64,000 bases of DNA from Coleophoma eucalyptorum (lineage: Eukaryota > Ascomycota > Leotiomycetes > Helotiales > Dermateaceae): positions 558,001 through 622,000 of the forward strand of contig JALRME010000016.1 of assembly GCA_026120035.1 (NCBI GenBank), given 5' to 3'. The stretch's first letter is position 1. Each line of letters begins with the position of its first letter. The translations under genes and the position numbers were made by a program. Positions 23,456 through 34,972 of this stretch are shown piece by piece. The notes under the pieces are model-generated. The model worked only from the letters and a program-made list of their open reading frames with translations. It made no database searches and had not been told where the DNA came from.

Positions 23456-24805
23456 ATGACGACTACAGAGGAGGACAATTCCTATATTGACTACGAAACC
23501 TTTCTCTCCCCATCATTCTCTCCCTCGTCCTTCGCCAATTCCTTAGTACTAGGGACAAATAATCCTACAGATACACCTCTTGACCTCTCTACTCCCCTCT
23601 CTCGTGTACTTTTTGACTCGCAAGAGATCAACACGCATATCAATACCGTTTCCTCCAAGAACGCCTTGCCACTCCTGTCGCACACACAAGAACAAGCAGC
23701 TTCGAGCACGAGAATTGTAAAAGAAATTGATGCGCAAGTTGAAAGCTTGAATGAGGGGTATAAAAGACTTGAGAAGGAGGTTTTGGTGCGATATGAGACG
23801 GCAGAGGAAGTGAGAGCAGTTACGGCACGATTATGGGAGACGGTCAAGCTTGGTCGGTCTGTTGGAAGGTGTCTTCAACTAGGTCGCCAATTGGAAATAC
23901 AGCTGTCTGAGTTGAGTGGCATGATCACGGCAGTGAAGGCACAGGCGCAGAAAGAGGATCACCGCGCGCTCGTGAGATGCTCAAATACGTTATTGAATCT
24001 TAGGGATCTTTTCGCGAAGAATGGTCCTGGTGAGGAAGGTCATGGTTTGGAAAGAGTCGATGCTATACGAACGCTACAATCAACCATTGTCAGCCCTGCT
24101 GAACGAAATGTTATCTCTAGATCGCAGCAAATTGTTCGGGAGTTTTCTGTCAGCAATCTGTCAACTGGAAACAGCAATAATGCCACGTATAGCCAGACCA
24201 CTGACACCAAAGCCAGGACAGCATCTGCACTCAGCACCCTTTATCTCTTGTCTCCAATACCCAAATCTGCTAAGAAACAGCAGTGGGAAGCCGAGCTATG
24301 CATACAAGCACTCCAGGACTATCTCCGTACAGCTCTGACAAGTTCATTGGCCTCCCTGGCACGCGCACTAGCCACGTTGCCAAACCTCGACCGAGCTCTT
24401 CTCGAGGTCTCAACACGTTGTCAGAACATCTTGGCCTTGGAGAATCTCCTTGTGTCTACACAACCACCAGCACATCCATTTTTACCAACTGAGCAAAGCG
24501 TGCCGAGCAACTTTCTTAGTCCCTTACTGGCTTCACTGGAAACTGGGTCGCTGCCATCTTATTTCTGGCGTTCATTAGCGGGTGGATTGAGTACCAAGGT
24601 TCAAGAGATCATGAACAAAGGAGGCGTTTCTGCTAGAACGCTGAGGAGTAATAAGAACAGTGTCAGGGATGCTGTCAGAGAATGCGTCATCAAGGGTAGC
24701 CACGGACCTGCTGGGACGGGCATTGCTGGTGGCAAGGGAGAAAATACGTGGGAAAGAGAGGTTGCTGTCATGGTTGCAAGTGTTATAGGACCATTAGGTA
24801 GATGA
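23456..24805 (+). CDS. COG5: Conserved oligomeric Golgi complex subunit 5
   Basis: Intronless, 449 residues. The N-terminus (YIDYETFLSPSFSPSSFANS) and the region DSQEINTHI followed by long helical heptads (about 60-150, containing EIDAQVESLNEGYKRLEKEV) match the fungal Cog5 N-terminal domain. COG5 belongs to lobe B of the eight-subunit COG tether that captures retrograde vesicles at the Golgi. The remaining sequence is helical with a conserved-looking AKKQQWEAELC region near residue 275. The length fits fungal members, which are shorter than the metazoan protein. The assignment rests mainly on the N-terminal half. Confidence 0.85.
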   Translation: MTTTEEDNSYIDYETFLSPSFSPSSFANSLVLGTNNPTDTPLDLSTPLSRVLFDSQEINTHINTVSSKNALPLLSHTQEQAASSTRIVKEIDAQVESLNEGYKRLEKEVLVRYETAEEVRAVTARLWETVKLGRSVGRCLQLGRQLEIQLSELSGMITAVKAQAQKEDHRALVRCSNTLLNLRDLFAKNGPGEEGHGLERVDAIRTLQSTIVSPAERNVISRSQQIVREFSVSNLSTGNSNNATYSQTTDTKARTASALSTLYLLSPIPKSAKKQQWEAELCIQALQDYLRTALTSSLASLARALATLPNLDRALLEVSTRCQNILALENLLVSTQPPAHPFLPTEQSVPSNFLSPLLASLETGSLPSYFWRSLAGGLSTKVQEIMNKGGVSARTLRSNKNSVRDAVRECVIKGSHGPAGTGIAGGKGENTWEREVAVMVASVIGPLGR

Positions 24806-25331
24806 GACTCAAAAGTCCTCTGATGAGGTATAGAGAGATACCCGTGATATTCTTGAATATTTTATAATATTTCACCTCTTATGCATTTCAATGATTTGGT
24901 ATTATTGATGGTTTCGTTGCGCAGCGTTGTCGTAGCCTTGCCCCTCGTTAGGCGAGCACCCGAAGCTGACCCTGTCAAACTTTCACATTTCTTTACAAAA
25001 TTGGAACTCACATCGCACTGACCCGTCCATTTCAAATCATCAAACGCGATGCTTGCACATCCTTCTCCATCGTAGAAAAGGTATCAATCCAATCGGTTAG
25101 ATTGACCTATATTAAAATCATCTTATATGTTTTCACGTGCTTCGAATTGACTTTGCCACGCCATTCTTTGTAGTTGATGTTAGGTAGCACAACGAGAGTT
25201 AAGAGCCGCAGAAAAAGGCGGGGGCCTGTGCACTCACGAAAAAACGCGCCCGCGCAGCTGGCACGCGCGTGCTCATTACGCTGAAGCAAGACAGCAATTT
25301 CTTCAGATAGAAGGAGGCGCTGAAGAAAGAG
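24806..25331. other. Intergenic region before the Myb gene
   Basis: AT-rich after the COG5 stop, then a GC-rich patch (25215-25275, GCGCCCGCGC and GCACGCGCGT) about 60-115 nt before the next ATG. This is probably the promoter of the downstream gene. Confidence 0.4.
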
Positions 25332-28300
25332 ATGGCGGCCCGTCTTTCTGGTGTCTTGAAATGGTTCTCCTCTTCTGCTCCAGAGGTCAAGCCGTCAAGT
25401 CCTGAGATTCCTCTTACGCAGGTAGATGGAACTGGGCAAAATGGAGATTCTGGTGAGCTCTTTTTTCTCCTCTTTTTCTGGACTTATTTTCGGACTCGGA
25501 CTTTTGAATTGGGTGGATTGTGTAAATGGCAAGCGTATGCTAACTGGTGCATTGCATAGAAGAGCAAACTGACGAACGGTCACCGAGCTATCAGGATGCC
25601 ATAGAATTCACCCAGGCCGAGGACGATAATGCAGGTTCTCCCTCGAGTGCGCCAGTAGTTGTGGTCAAGAAGAGAAAGGATAAAAAGGGAAAGAAGGGAA
25701 AGAAGAAACAAGCTGTGGAAACTGTGCCGGAAATAGAGGCAACTCAAGATATGGAAACGCAGGACACAACAGCGGATGATATGGATCTTTCGGCACATAT
25801 GGACAAACTGGGAGATATCACGGCAGCGCTGGAAGTAGGTGCTACGGCAGGTGCGAAGAAGGCGCGCAGTTCGAAAGGCTCGTTGAGTAAGAGTGACCTG
25901 AAGGTCTTGAAAGAGAATCAGCAACGGGGACTTGTGGGTGCTGAAGGTGGTACCGCTGCCGAGGAAAGTCAAGAGGTTCCAGAGTCGCCGACAACCACTA
26001 AGATATCGAAACCATCACGGGAGCCAGCGAAAACATCAATGGAATTCCAAGAAGCCAACGACGATGACTACGAAGCTCTCCTACAGAGCCAATTAAGTCC
26101 TGCGAAACAGCTGCATCCGCCAGAACACTTCTCACCAAATATCTCAGATCCTGTTATGGACGATGAGCTAGATCAGCCTGAGCCTAATGTGTCTTTCAAG
26201 GCGCTGGAAAAGAAACAGAAGAAGAAGAAGCGTACCCTTTCCGTCTCAAAGTCACCAGTCGAGACAATTCCCAAGTCAAAGCGGACGAAGGTATTGGGCA
26301 CTGGCAATAGTAATATCAAAGCTATGCTTTCTTCCCAGCCAGTAGCTGAAGTGCTCGGTCAGTTTGAAAAAGACACCCACGAAGAGTTCGAGCGGGGTGG
26401 TCCTGTTTCTCCATCCAGTAGTAGAATTGAGGTTATTCTACCAGGTATGAGCACATCTACTAGGCATGAATCATCAGGAAAGAAGATCCCCCAAACACGC
26501 AAGATTGAAAGTGGGTTTACGTCTGTTAATTCTCGACAAACCCCAGAAATCGGAGAGGAGGACCAGGAAATTGACCCAATTGTTGAGTCTGAATCCGATC
26601 CTGAACCTACATCCCAACCGAAATCGCTACCAAAGCCTTCTCGTAAAAAGAAAAGCCGTGCCCTTCCAGAAGTAGACCCTGCTCAGAGCCAGGAACTGAA
26701 TGGCGGAAAAGAAAATCGATCTCACCCTGAAAACCCCCGAAAAAAGAAGAGCCACAAGAATATCGAGTCTGAGTCACAGTTAGAAAATAGAGAAGCCTCG
26801 TCGCCCAAGTTATCACAGCGCCAAAAACGCCGTCTTCCCACAGATGATACCGAAGAAAAGGCGTCGCAGACTGAGCAAAAGAAGGCATCAAAGGCAAAGG
26901 AAGCCAAAGTCTCACCTCGGCCAACCAGCACAAATGCTGGCAAGGTCAAGGGTAAGATGACACCTCACGACATCGAGCTCTTGAATAATGCAGTGGCCGT
27001 TTACGAAGGCATGTATAATTTGACGCGCGATGAACTGATTGCCATGGTGCATGATGATGCCAATAAACACAAGCAACTTTGGAATCACATGGAAGAGGCC
27101 GTACCCCATCTGAATCGCCGTAGAATTCTGGCTTTCCTTAGACGGAACTACCATAACTTTCATAAAGGGCCTTGGACAGAGCAAGATGACGAGGACCTGG
27201 AAAGAGTCTACAACCGTGCTGTTGAAAACAGAACAGGGCAAAAGCTCTGGCTGGAGATCCAAAATGCCCTCAATCGTTATTCCGAGGATTGCCGGGACCG
27301 ATGGCGAACATATAGCACTTGTAAAAATCGAAAAACCGGTCTTTGGTCTCAAGAGGAGGAGGAAAGGTTAAGAAAGATTGTTGAGCATTGCAAAGAACTT
27401 TCTGTTGAAGCAAATCGCACTGCTGGTAAAGGAAGCCTTGTTCTTGCTGAAGTGGAGCCCAACTGGTCTGTTGTTGCCAGGATGATGGAAGGCACCCGGA
27501 CTCGTCTATCATGTTACAACAAATGGATGAATATTCAGCAGCGAGAGAAGGAAGGACACGATCCTATTGCTGAAGCACCAGTCACTTCCACTCCTTGGCG
27601 GGCCGTTCAGGCACTAGATTATGCCAAGAACTTAAGCAAAGATGAAAAAATTGAGATTCTGGCCTACATTTCTACCAGTGGCGCAGCTACTGAAGGCAAA
27701 ATTCCTTGGAAGGTTTTCAGCATGAACAGGGCCCAAGAAGGCAAGGTTCTTGCTTATAAGACCTTCCTTCGCGGAGCACTAAATACACTATCTGACGACG
27801 ATTTTCCGTCAATGCAGGACAAAATTTCTGAACTGCTTGACAGGCTTCAATCAAATAAGCCAATCCATGTTGAGTACGATGGATTGGGTATACCTATGCG
27901 TCAGCGGAGGCCAAGGTCCAAGAGTTCTAAGCTGAGCAAAAACGTGATAGCATCCGATGACGAGGCCAATTTAACAAGCGAAGATGAGCATGAGCCACCA
28001 TCAAGCATGAGACACCGCATGAAGAAGAATGGGGAGAGTCAAGAAACCGCCGCAGATGACAGTAACGATGGTGCTGATCAGGACATTGCTGAAGTCTTTG
28101 AGGCTATCAAGAGCTCACACAAGAAGTCATCGAAGAAGGGATGGAAAACTGCTGCTGAGGAAGATTCTATGGATTACGAACTAGAATCTAGTTACTTAGT
28201 AGTAAAGAGCAAAAATGCTAAAGCCAAGAAACCTAAGGCTATGCCTATGACTGGTATCGATGGAATAGAGAAAGAACCGATCCTTTCGGAACGACCAGCT

Positions 28301-29920
28301 AGAGATGAGCCAACAGAGGCATCAACTACAGTGGAAGGTCCTGACGCAGAATCATTTATCTCTGCTCCACCAAAAGAAAAGAAGAAAAAGAACAGGAAGG
28401 AAAGAAATGTAACGATACCGGAGAAGCCTTCTCATGAGCAAGATAGTGCTAGGCAGGAGCCAGAAGAGGTGGTTGCCACTGCAAAGGAGGAGAGACGGAA
28501 CGCCAGAAAAACTAAGAAGCTGGCTGTTACTGGCCAAGAAGCTGGGGAACAGGTTGGCCAGGAGAGGGAAGCATCGATCGAGTTGGATACACTTGTAAAG
28601 AAGAAAAGGAGCAAGAAGTTACGAGAAGATCTTACACAGGATGGTAATGATGAAGCGATACCCGCTGTCGGCCAGGATGCTGAAATTCGCAAGTCGAAAA
28701 AGTCTAGGAAAGCTGGACTCCCTCAGATTCTGATCGGCGAAGTTGATGATAAATCTGAAGCTGCTACCTCGGAACCTATACGAGAGAACACTTCCGAGGA
28801 TTTTGATGACATGGAATTGGACAATGCCACTTCAGACAACGAGGTCAACATCCAAGCATCGCCAGCAATCGAGGATCGCAGTACGGATCCGCCAGTAAGA
28901 AGAGATAGCACTCCAGCAGAATATATCGATGAAGGCATTGAAGACGAGGAGGTGCCAGAAGAAATCGAACAGCTCTCAGAAGAGGGTGAGGAAAATCAAG
29001 GGAACGAATTGGAAGAGATTGCTTCGGATGGTGAAGACTGGCGTAGGATGTCCGCAAACATGATTCCTCGCTATCAACCAGAACAGGAAGAAGTAGAGGA
29101 AGAAATTTCAACCCAAGACCCTCTTGAAGACCCTAGAGACCCCCTCGAGGACGATATTCGGGATCAGGATGATGCTGCTGGTACTTCCGAACATGATGAG
29201 ATCGATGATGATACTCAAGATGATGATGCCCAGGATGCTGTGAGTCATGCTCATGACGAGGCTCAAGAAAACGAAATAGTCGGTCAGGAAGTTGAAGAGA
29301 ACTTTGAAGATCTAGCGGAGAGTTACATGCCAGACCAAATCTATGATGAAGAACATGAGACCACCACATTCGGTCTCCCCAGATCTCGTCTCAGTTCCCA
29401 GCGCGAAGCAAGTCCCGAGTTACAAGGTACACCTCGCGAAATCCGTGAGAGCTCTCAGGTACTGGAACCTGTTCCAGCCATCAAGGAGAAGAAGAAACGC
29501 AAGCGTCTTAACACTACCTTAGAAGACGAGGTACAAGAACCACAGAGACAATCCAGTCAGTCTGAGCTACCTGAGCCACGCCGAAAGGAGAAGAAACGTC
29601 GGAAGCGCCTCCCCTCCATTGAAGCCTCACCCGGACTCGATGAGGACGACAAGAGCAAAAGACATAGAAAGAAGAAGCGAGTTGACGTCTCCGAAGCTCA
29701 GGAGATTTGGAACGCCTTTCAGCCGAAGACCAGAAAAACTGTGAATGGAGATCGACTCCAGTCCAACAACACCAGCAGTAATGTTAATGGCTCTTTTGTG
29801 TTTGACCAGATCGCGGATGACAGTGATTCGGGTAGTGATAGTAGTATTCCAGCTGTCATACTTCCCAACGCTTTGAAGAGCAAGGCAAATGGGCGGATGA
29901 AGACGTCTGGATTTAGATGA
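25332..29920 (+). CDS. REB1/TTF1-like Myb DNA-binding protein (probable RNA polymerase I terminator factor)
   Basis: Exons 25332..25452 and 25560..29920 give 1493 residues. The DNA-binding core lies at about residues 500-680. It has a helical region, then a Myb repeat beginning KGPWTEQDDEDLERVY and a second beginning TGLWSQEEEERLRKIV, with spaced Trp residues and a third WSVVARMMEGTRTRLSCYNKW segment. This arrangement is characteristic of Reb1, Nsi1 and TTF-I, which bind rDNA terminators and block replication forks. Long flanks are acidic and Lys-rich with many KKKRK-type nuclear signals, and are probably disordered. It is longer than yeast Reb1. Paralogues with other targets exist in fungi, so the exact rDNA role is inference. 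Confidence 0.85.
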
Positions 29921-32033
29921 TTGGGACTCAGACGTCTGTGTTTGTTGGCGATAAAGCCCTTTTGGGTTGCGTTAAGGCGTCGTTGCGTGGGTGGCCGGTC
30001 GTTCTTTGTTGGAGTTCAGGAGGCTTCCTTTCTGTATCACATCAACGTGGAGACAATTTTTGACTATGAGGTGTATATACATACTCGCCTTTTCCCTAAA
30101 GTACGATAGGATATTGTGTCTTACACTCTGTCCCTCCTTAGCATAGCAAAACCTAGCTCTCTGTAGGTGTCTGTAAAGAGTCATATAGGCATGAATTCTT
30201 GATCATGACCATTTAATTGCAACAGCTCTTGTAAACGTGTGTATTCAAATAAATTACTCAAGGCCCGACAACCACCAGTTATATCTACCACTCTCAAATT
30301 CAGAACATATGGTCTCAACATCACATCCCCTCCCTCACCAACACCTTGATACGCACCCTCATTCTGTCCTTCGCCTTTGTGCGGTTGCTGGTTTAATTGT
30401 AGCAGCTCTTATATTGCTGTAAAAGCACCGGATTTCAGTCACATGTGAGCTTCTTCCTTGCATTTGCCATATTCCAAAAATCGTAGTGTTGTTACATGGT
30501 ATGGTACTTGAATGTAGTCAAAGTCCTCGAGCTGGTCGCTTAGGTAAAGGGGTAATCGGTAATTCACGTAATTATTCAATACCACACGTTCTTAGGTTTT
30601 GATTCCTTAAGCAAGAGAGATTCTTTACAGCAGCTGCTCCTACAGTCAAAGGCGTGGATTTAGATTCGTATTCTGTACTCTCTCGGGTTGGTATATGGAG
30701 ATTGCAGCCTTCAGTGATCAGACGTTCAGTTTATTTTTAGTTATGGACAAAACTAATCACATACATCAAGACCGGAATCTAATGTACAGAAGAGTTATGC
30801 GAGCCTACTGTTCCCATAGCTAGACAACCTTTGGCAAGCTTACAGATATTATTGGGTTTTGTAGAAGCACAATGCCTTTGTGAGAGCGCAGAAAGCTGAG
30901 CTGCTATTTTGTACAACGGCTATTTTGAAGGTGAAGATAAATGGGATGAACTATTGGCTAGAGTTGGGCATAGCTAGCTGATCAGGTAATGTATCCTCAT
31001 TTTCTGGCATAAGCCTTTCCATACAGATAATTCTTTTCGGGTCTGGACTTATGTCCTATCTCCAATAAGTTCTCAATAGCAGAGGCCGAGTTGCACGATG
31101 TATACTTGGACTCATAATCCTATTGAGAAAATGAATACTTGCCGTAGTTTTATTGTTATTGGAATTCGAACCTTTGATAATCTGCTTTTCATATGTTCTC
31201 AGAGTGGTCTACAAGGTGGATGTATTTTGATGCCTTAGTCCTGCGCTGCAACACCAAAACAAAAACAAAATAAAGCGCTTCAACTACCACAAAAAGAGAA
31301 CACAACACCAAATATCAAAGAGCAAAAACTCAGAGGATGCCGTACCTGATACTTCAGGTGAGGATGGTAAATATCCTGGCATCTCATAGAAAATCCTTGT
31401 GCACACTGATGTTTAAGAATTTTTGAAGGTGAGCTTCCCCAAACCCGTTAATGTCTAGAATAATTGTGCTCCTTGAGCGTAACCATCGTTCTATTTCACA
31501 CTGTAGTATTCTACCACTACACTAGGCGTACGGAGTTTGGGTACTTGCCAGGGGGAATCTTTATCTAGATATATTGATTTGAAGAGGCTGACGTGGATTT
31601 CTCATGGCGCTAGTGCTGTCCAGGTTGGACTTGGCACTTCAGTCTTTAGAGATGCAACAACATTCTTCAAAAGAGACCTTGAAACCCGATTCTTTGTCAT
31701 CTTCATATAGTAGTTTCAAATTTAATAGAAAAGAATAAGTTTGGTGTATAAAGATACATATGTAGAAGAACAAATTAAGAGGAATTGACCACAGTTGGAA
31801 ACCCAATTCAGACAGAGCTTAGGTAAGGCGAAAACACATTTTTGACAGCTGCCAAAAAGCCACTTAACTACTAGATTAGATTTAAGCCATACATCATATA
31901 AATCTGCTGTGAGATTAGGTCAATGATCATAAAATGTATGGAAACAACCCTTAAATAGCCAATGTCCGCAGCGGGTCAAAATTAAGCGATCGCGTAAATT
32001 TGTGTAAAACCTTAACTTCTATGTTCATATTTA
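29921..32033. other. 2.1-kb AT-rich gap bordering the immunity-type island
   Basis: No frame above about 70 codons with coding character. It lies between the 3' end of the Myb gene and the 3' end of the HeLo-kinase gene. I saw no transposon terminal repeats or recognisable remnants. Confidence 0.45.
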
Positions 32034-33991
32034 TTATATCGTTATGCCTTGCAGTCTTTTGACAACAATATCATAGAACTGAGCCTGTAACCTGGCACCA
32101 ATAAAGGGATTTGTCTCATCTGCGCCATTCGGTATGCCAAATGCTGCCTGTCCCTCCAAGCAAGACTCAATGATGGCTGGAATGGTATCTCCCAATCGAC
32201 TCTGAAGGTCATCCATAAAGCCGTCATCAAGTAGCCTCCGTCTTACTCTCACCACCTCACTCGGTCTTACTTTACGTAGGTCTCCAAAACCAACAATCAC
32301 GTTGATTGGCTTCCAATATAATATCTCTAATAGTACAATTCCCAAGCTGTAGATGTCGTAGTGTTTCTTGAATGGCCCACTATCTGGATCGTCACGCGCT
32401 TGCCCTTGAGCTTGAGGGTGGCGGTAAAGATCGTATGCCGGACTCTCGGGTGGCTTTTCTGTCATGTCCTCTCGTTGTGCAGGACGGGAATAATCGAAGC
32501 CGGAAAAGAGTGGCTTGGATAAATCGGGGGCAGATTGCTCGTCCTGGAAGAAGATGATGTTGTCGCTGCGTATACCTTTGTGTAGCCAGTTGACAGCATG
32601 GAGTTTCTCCAAACACTCAGCTATGGTCTTCGCTAGTGCAATTCTGGAGGTTAATGAGGGCATTGTATTGGCTTTATCCTGGATAAGTTGTAGCAAAGAC
32701 ACTATCTTGGAGTCCTTCCCGGAATTTGGCGGGTACTCGAAAACAAGACCTACATAGCTGTTTTCGGCCTGTTTTACAAAGTAGCCTAGGCAATGCGGTG
32801 CTCGGAACTGGTCAGTGATCCTATTCTCCTTTAGCAATACCACTAGGGCTTTAAAGCGCTGTAGTATGCTAGATTCTCGTAAATCAGTCCCGCTATTGAA
32901 AGCTTGGTTGCTCAGCTCTTTCCATTCGATCCAAACATGTTGAGATACGCCGTTCGGCCTCCTGTAAGATGCGTCTGCTCGTTGGCCGTACCGGATATCT
33001 CCCGGCATAGGGCTGATGATGGTAATATCACGAGGACTTAGCTCAATAAAATAATTATCCTTCTCTAAATACTGCCCATCCAGATTCTGCGTGTCTTCTC
33101 TGACTTGTGAAGCAAGGGCGGAGTTGAGAGCCTTAAAATGAGCCAACTGGACCAAATTTGATTGGCTTAGTGGACGGGTATTAGTTTCAGAATTATTAAC
33201 TGAAAACCCTCCTCTTATTGTACTATAAGTACCCAATGAATATATTTCTTGCGCAGATTCAGAAATTTTGATCCCAGTGTTGGCCATAGAGCATGCAGCG
33301 ACAATTTCCTCGAGGTCGTCGACTCTTTGATTTAGTTGCATGAGCTGATAATCCGTTCTAATGTGTTGGGATCTAAGCATTTCGAGCTGGTGTTCATTCA
33401 ATAACTCTTTCAAAAAGTCATTAAGAGGAGTGAGTCGTGTTATCAACTTTTCAACCTCTGCCTTGTCGGACATGACCCATCGGAGGCCGGATGGAAGCCT
33501 GCTAGTCCTGCGCATAAAATCCAGTGAATTCCTTAGCAAATTCCCAGCTTGCGGGAATCGAGTTCCAAATGGTTGATGTGCTCCCTGGCTGGTGAGCCTT
33601 TGCTCATCATTGTCATCGCTTAACAGTGGGCTTGCCATTGGTTGAAGCCGGTCATCGAGTCTTCCAAATTTCAGTAATAAACGTCGCTGTTGATCGAGAA
33701 CATCAGTGAGGGTACCTCTACTGGCTCGGCTAATCAAAAGAGTCTCTTCATTTTCCGTGAGATTGGCAACATGAGCCCAGTCCAGAAGTCGGCACTGTTC
33801 TGTTTTAAGCCTGACTCGAAGATATTGGTACTCCGTCCGCCAGCCTCTTGCTTCTGCGAGAAATTGATATGCTGAATATCTTTAGCTTGTAATCTTATTG
33901 AGTTAGACTAAGATGATATACCTTGGATACAACCAGCGAATACTTGAAAGGACAAAGATACCACCCCCAATGTTACGCCGACCGGATCCAT
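32034..33991 (-). CDS. HeLo-domain protein fused to a degenerate protein kinase (MLKL-like architecture)
   Basis: Exons 33991..33922 and 33871..32034 give 635 residues. The N-terminus (DPVGVTLGVVSLSFQVFAGC) and helices to about residue 210 are diagnostic of the HeLo 'prion-inhibition and propagation' domain, the membrane-attacking four-helix toxin module of HET-S. From about residue 330 a kinase-like fold follows. A candidate beta-3 Lys is present (WIEWK, about 341). The catalytic HRD is replaced by HKG (about 454-456) although the Asn is kept (SDN), and DFG reads SGFD (about 480). It is therefore probably a pseudokinase that regulates the HeLo toxin. It is divergent from the kinase-ankyrin gene with about 980 nt between starts. 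Role in cell death or incompatibility is inferred from the family. Confidence 0.88.
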
Positions 33992-34972
33992 CTTGAGGGT
34001 TTCTGTGTTTCAAAGCAAAGAGATGGTGCCTTAGGAAGTGTACTCTCGTACAGCGTGTATAATACGGCAATAAAATTTCAGTTAAGGCGAGGCTATATGT
34101 TGACAGAGCCCAATGCTTGTAGGAAATCGAGTGAGGCTGGGTGTGAGACTGCGCAAGAGCTGCACGAGCAGTGTGGCTCATAGATCATCCATACCATGTT
34201 ACATTACGTGGCTCCAGTGAGGACTATGCAGATTTGTCATGGATAGTCCTTTTGATACCGTATGTAGCAATGCAGCAGTCCAGCCGCAATCTTATCGATT
34301 CACTCTCTGTGGTGGGGTGCTACCCAATGGATAACGACCGAGACTCAACCCCGCCACAACCAAGCATCATTACTGCATTACTCAACCTTTCATCGCTCAG
34401 CATCCTGAGTTTCGTCATCTTTATACTTCAGGTTGGAATGTTCCGACTTTTGGCGCTTCGAGATCAGAGCAATGTGATAAACCAAGCTATATGCGAGCTG
34501 AGACTAAAAGCGTCGGTTTACTGACTAGAGTATAGATTATAACCCCTCCCCCTCATAAACAGCAGTGCGAAAAGAGGTAAGCAGCCACTGAAATAAATGA
34601 TCTTCACTGCTAAGCCACACTTGGATGATGAGCACCAGCTGATCTGTAGGCTGCAGACTTCGAAAACAAAGAGCCGCTTTGGGTCCCCGCTTGTCAGCCT
34701 TGTGCTGACCCCCAAGAAAAATGATGCCATTGTACTGCCTCCTATGATATTATATACCGCTGTGGACCATTTTGAGGAGGAAATGGGTGGCGTAATAATA
34801 TGTAAACTCGAATTTCTCGGATTCTCAATCCCTCTCCATATTGGTCGCTTCAGTATATCTTGTAGCCCTGACTGTCAAGTTACGAGCTAAGAATCTGTTT
34901 TAATACTATCTTGAAAGTTTGTAGGAGCATATTTCAAATTCTTATTGCGCATTGTTAATCGTTAAAGACAAA
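33992..34972. other. Shared promoter region between two divergent kinase-fold genes
   Basis: A 981-nt gap between the ATG codons of the HeLo-pseudokinase gene (-) and the kinase-ankyrin gene (+). Several frames are open but none has domain character. The arrangement would allow co-regulation. Confidence 0.5.

Noticed and set aside
26607..27352. Several minus-strand frames of about 75-146 codons
   Set aside because: They are shadows of the lysine/glutamate-rich Myb gene coding on the plus strand.
31145..31175. T-arm-like GGTTCGAATTCC on the minus strand
   Set aside because: The flanking bases do not form a five-pair stem and no D-arm or acceptor pairing is present, so it is not a tRNA.
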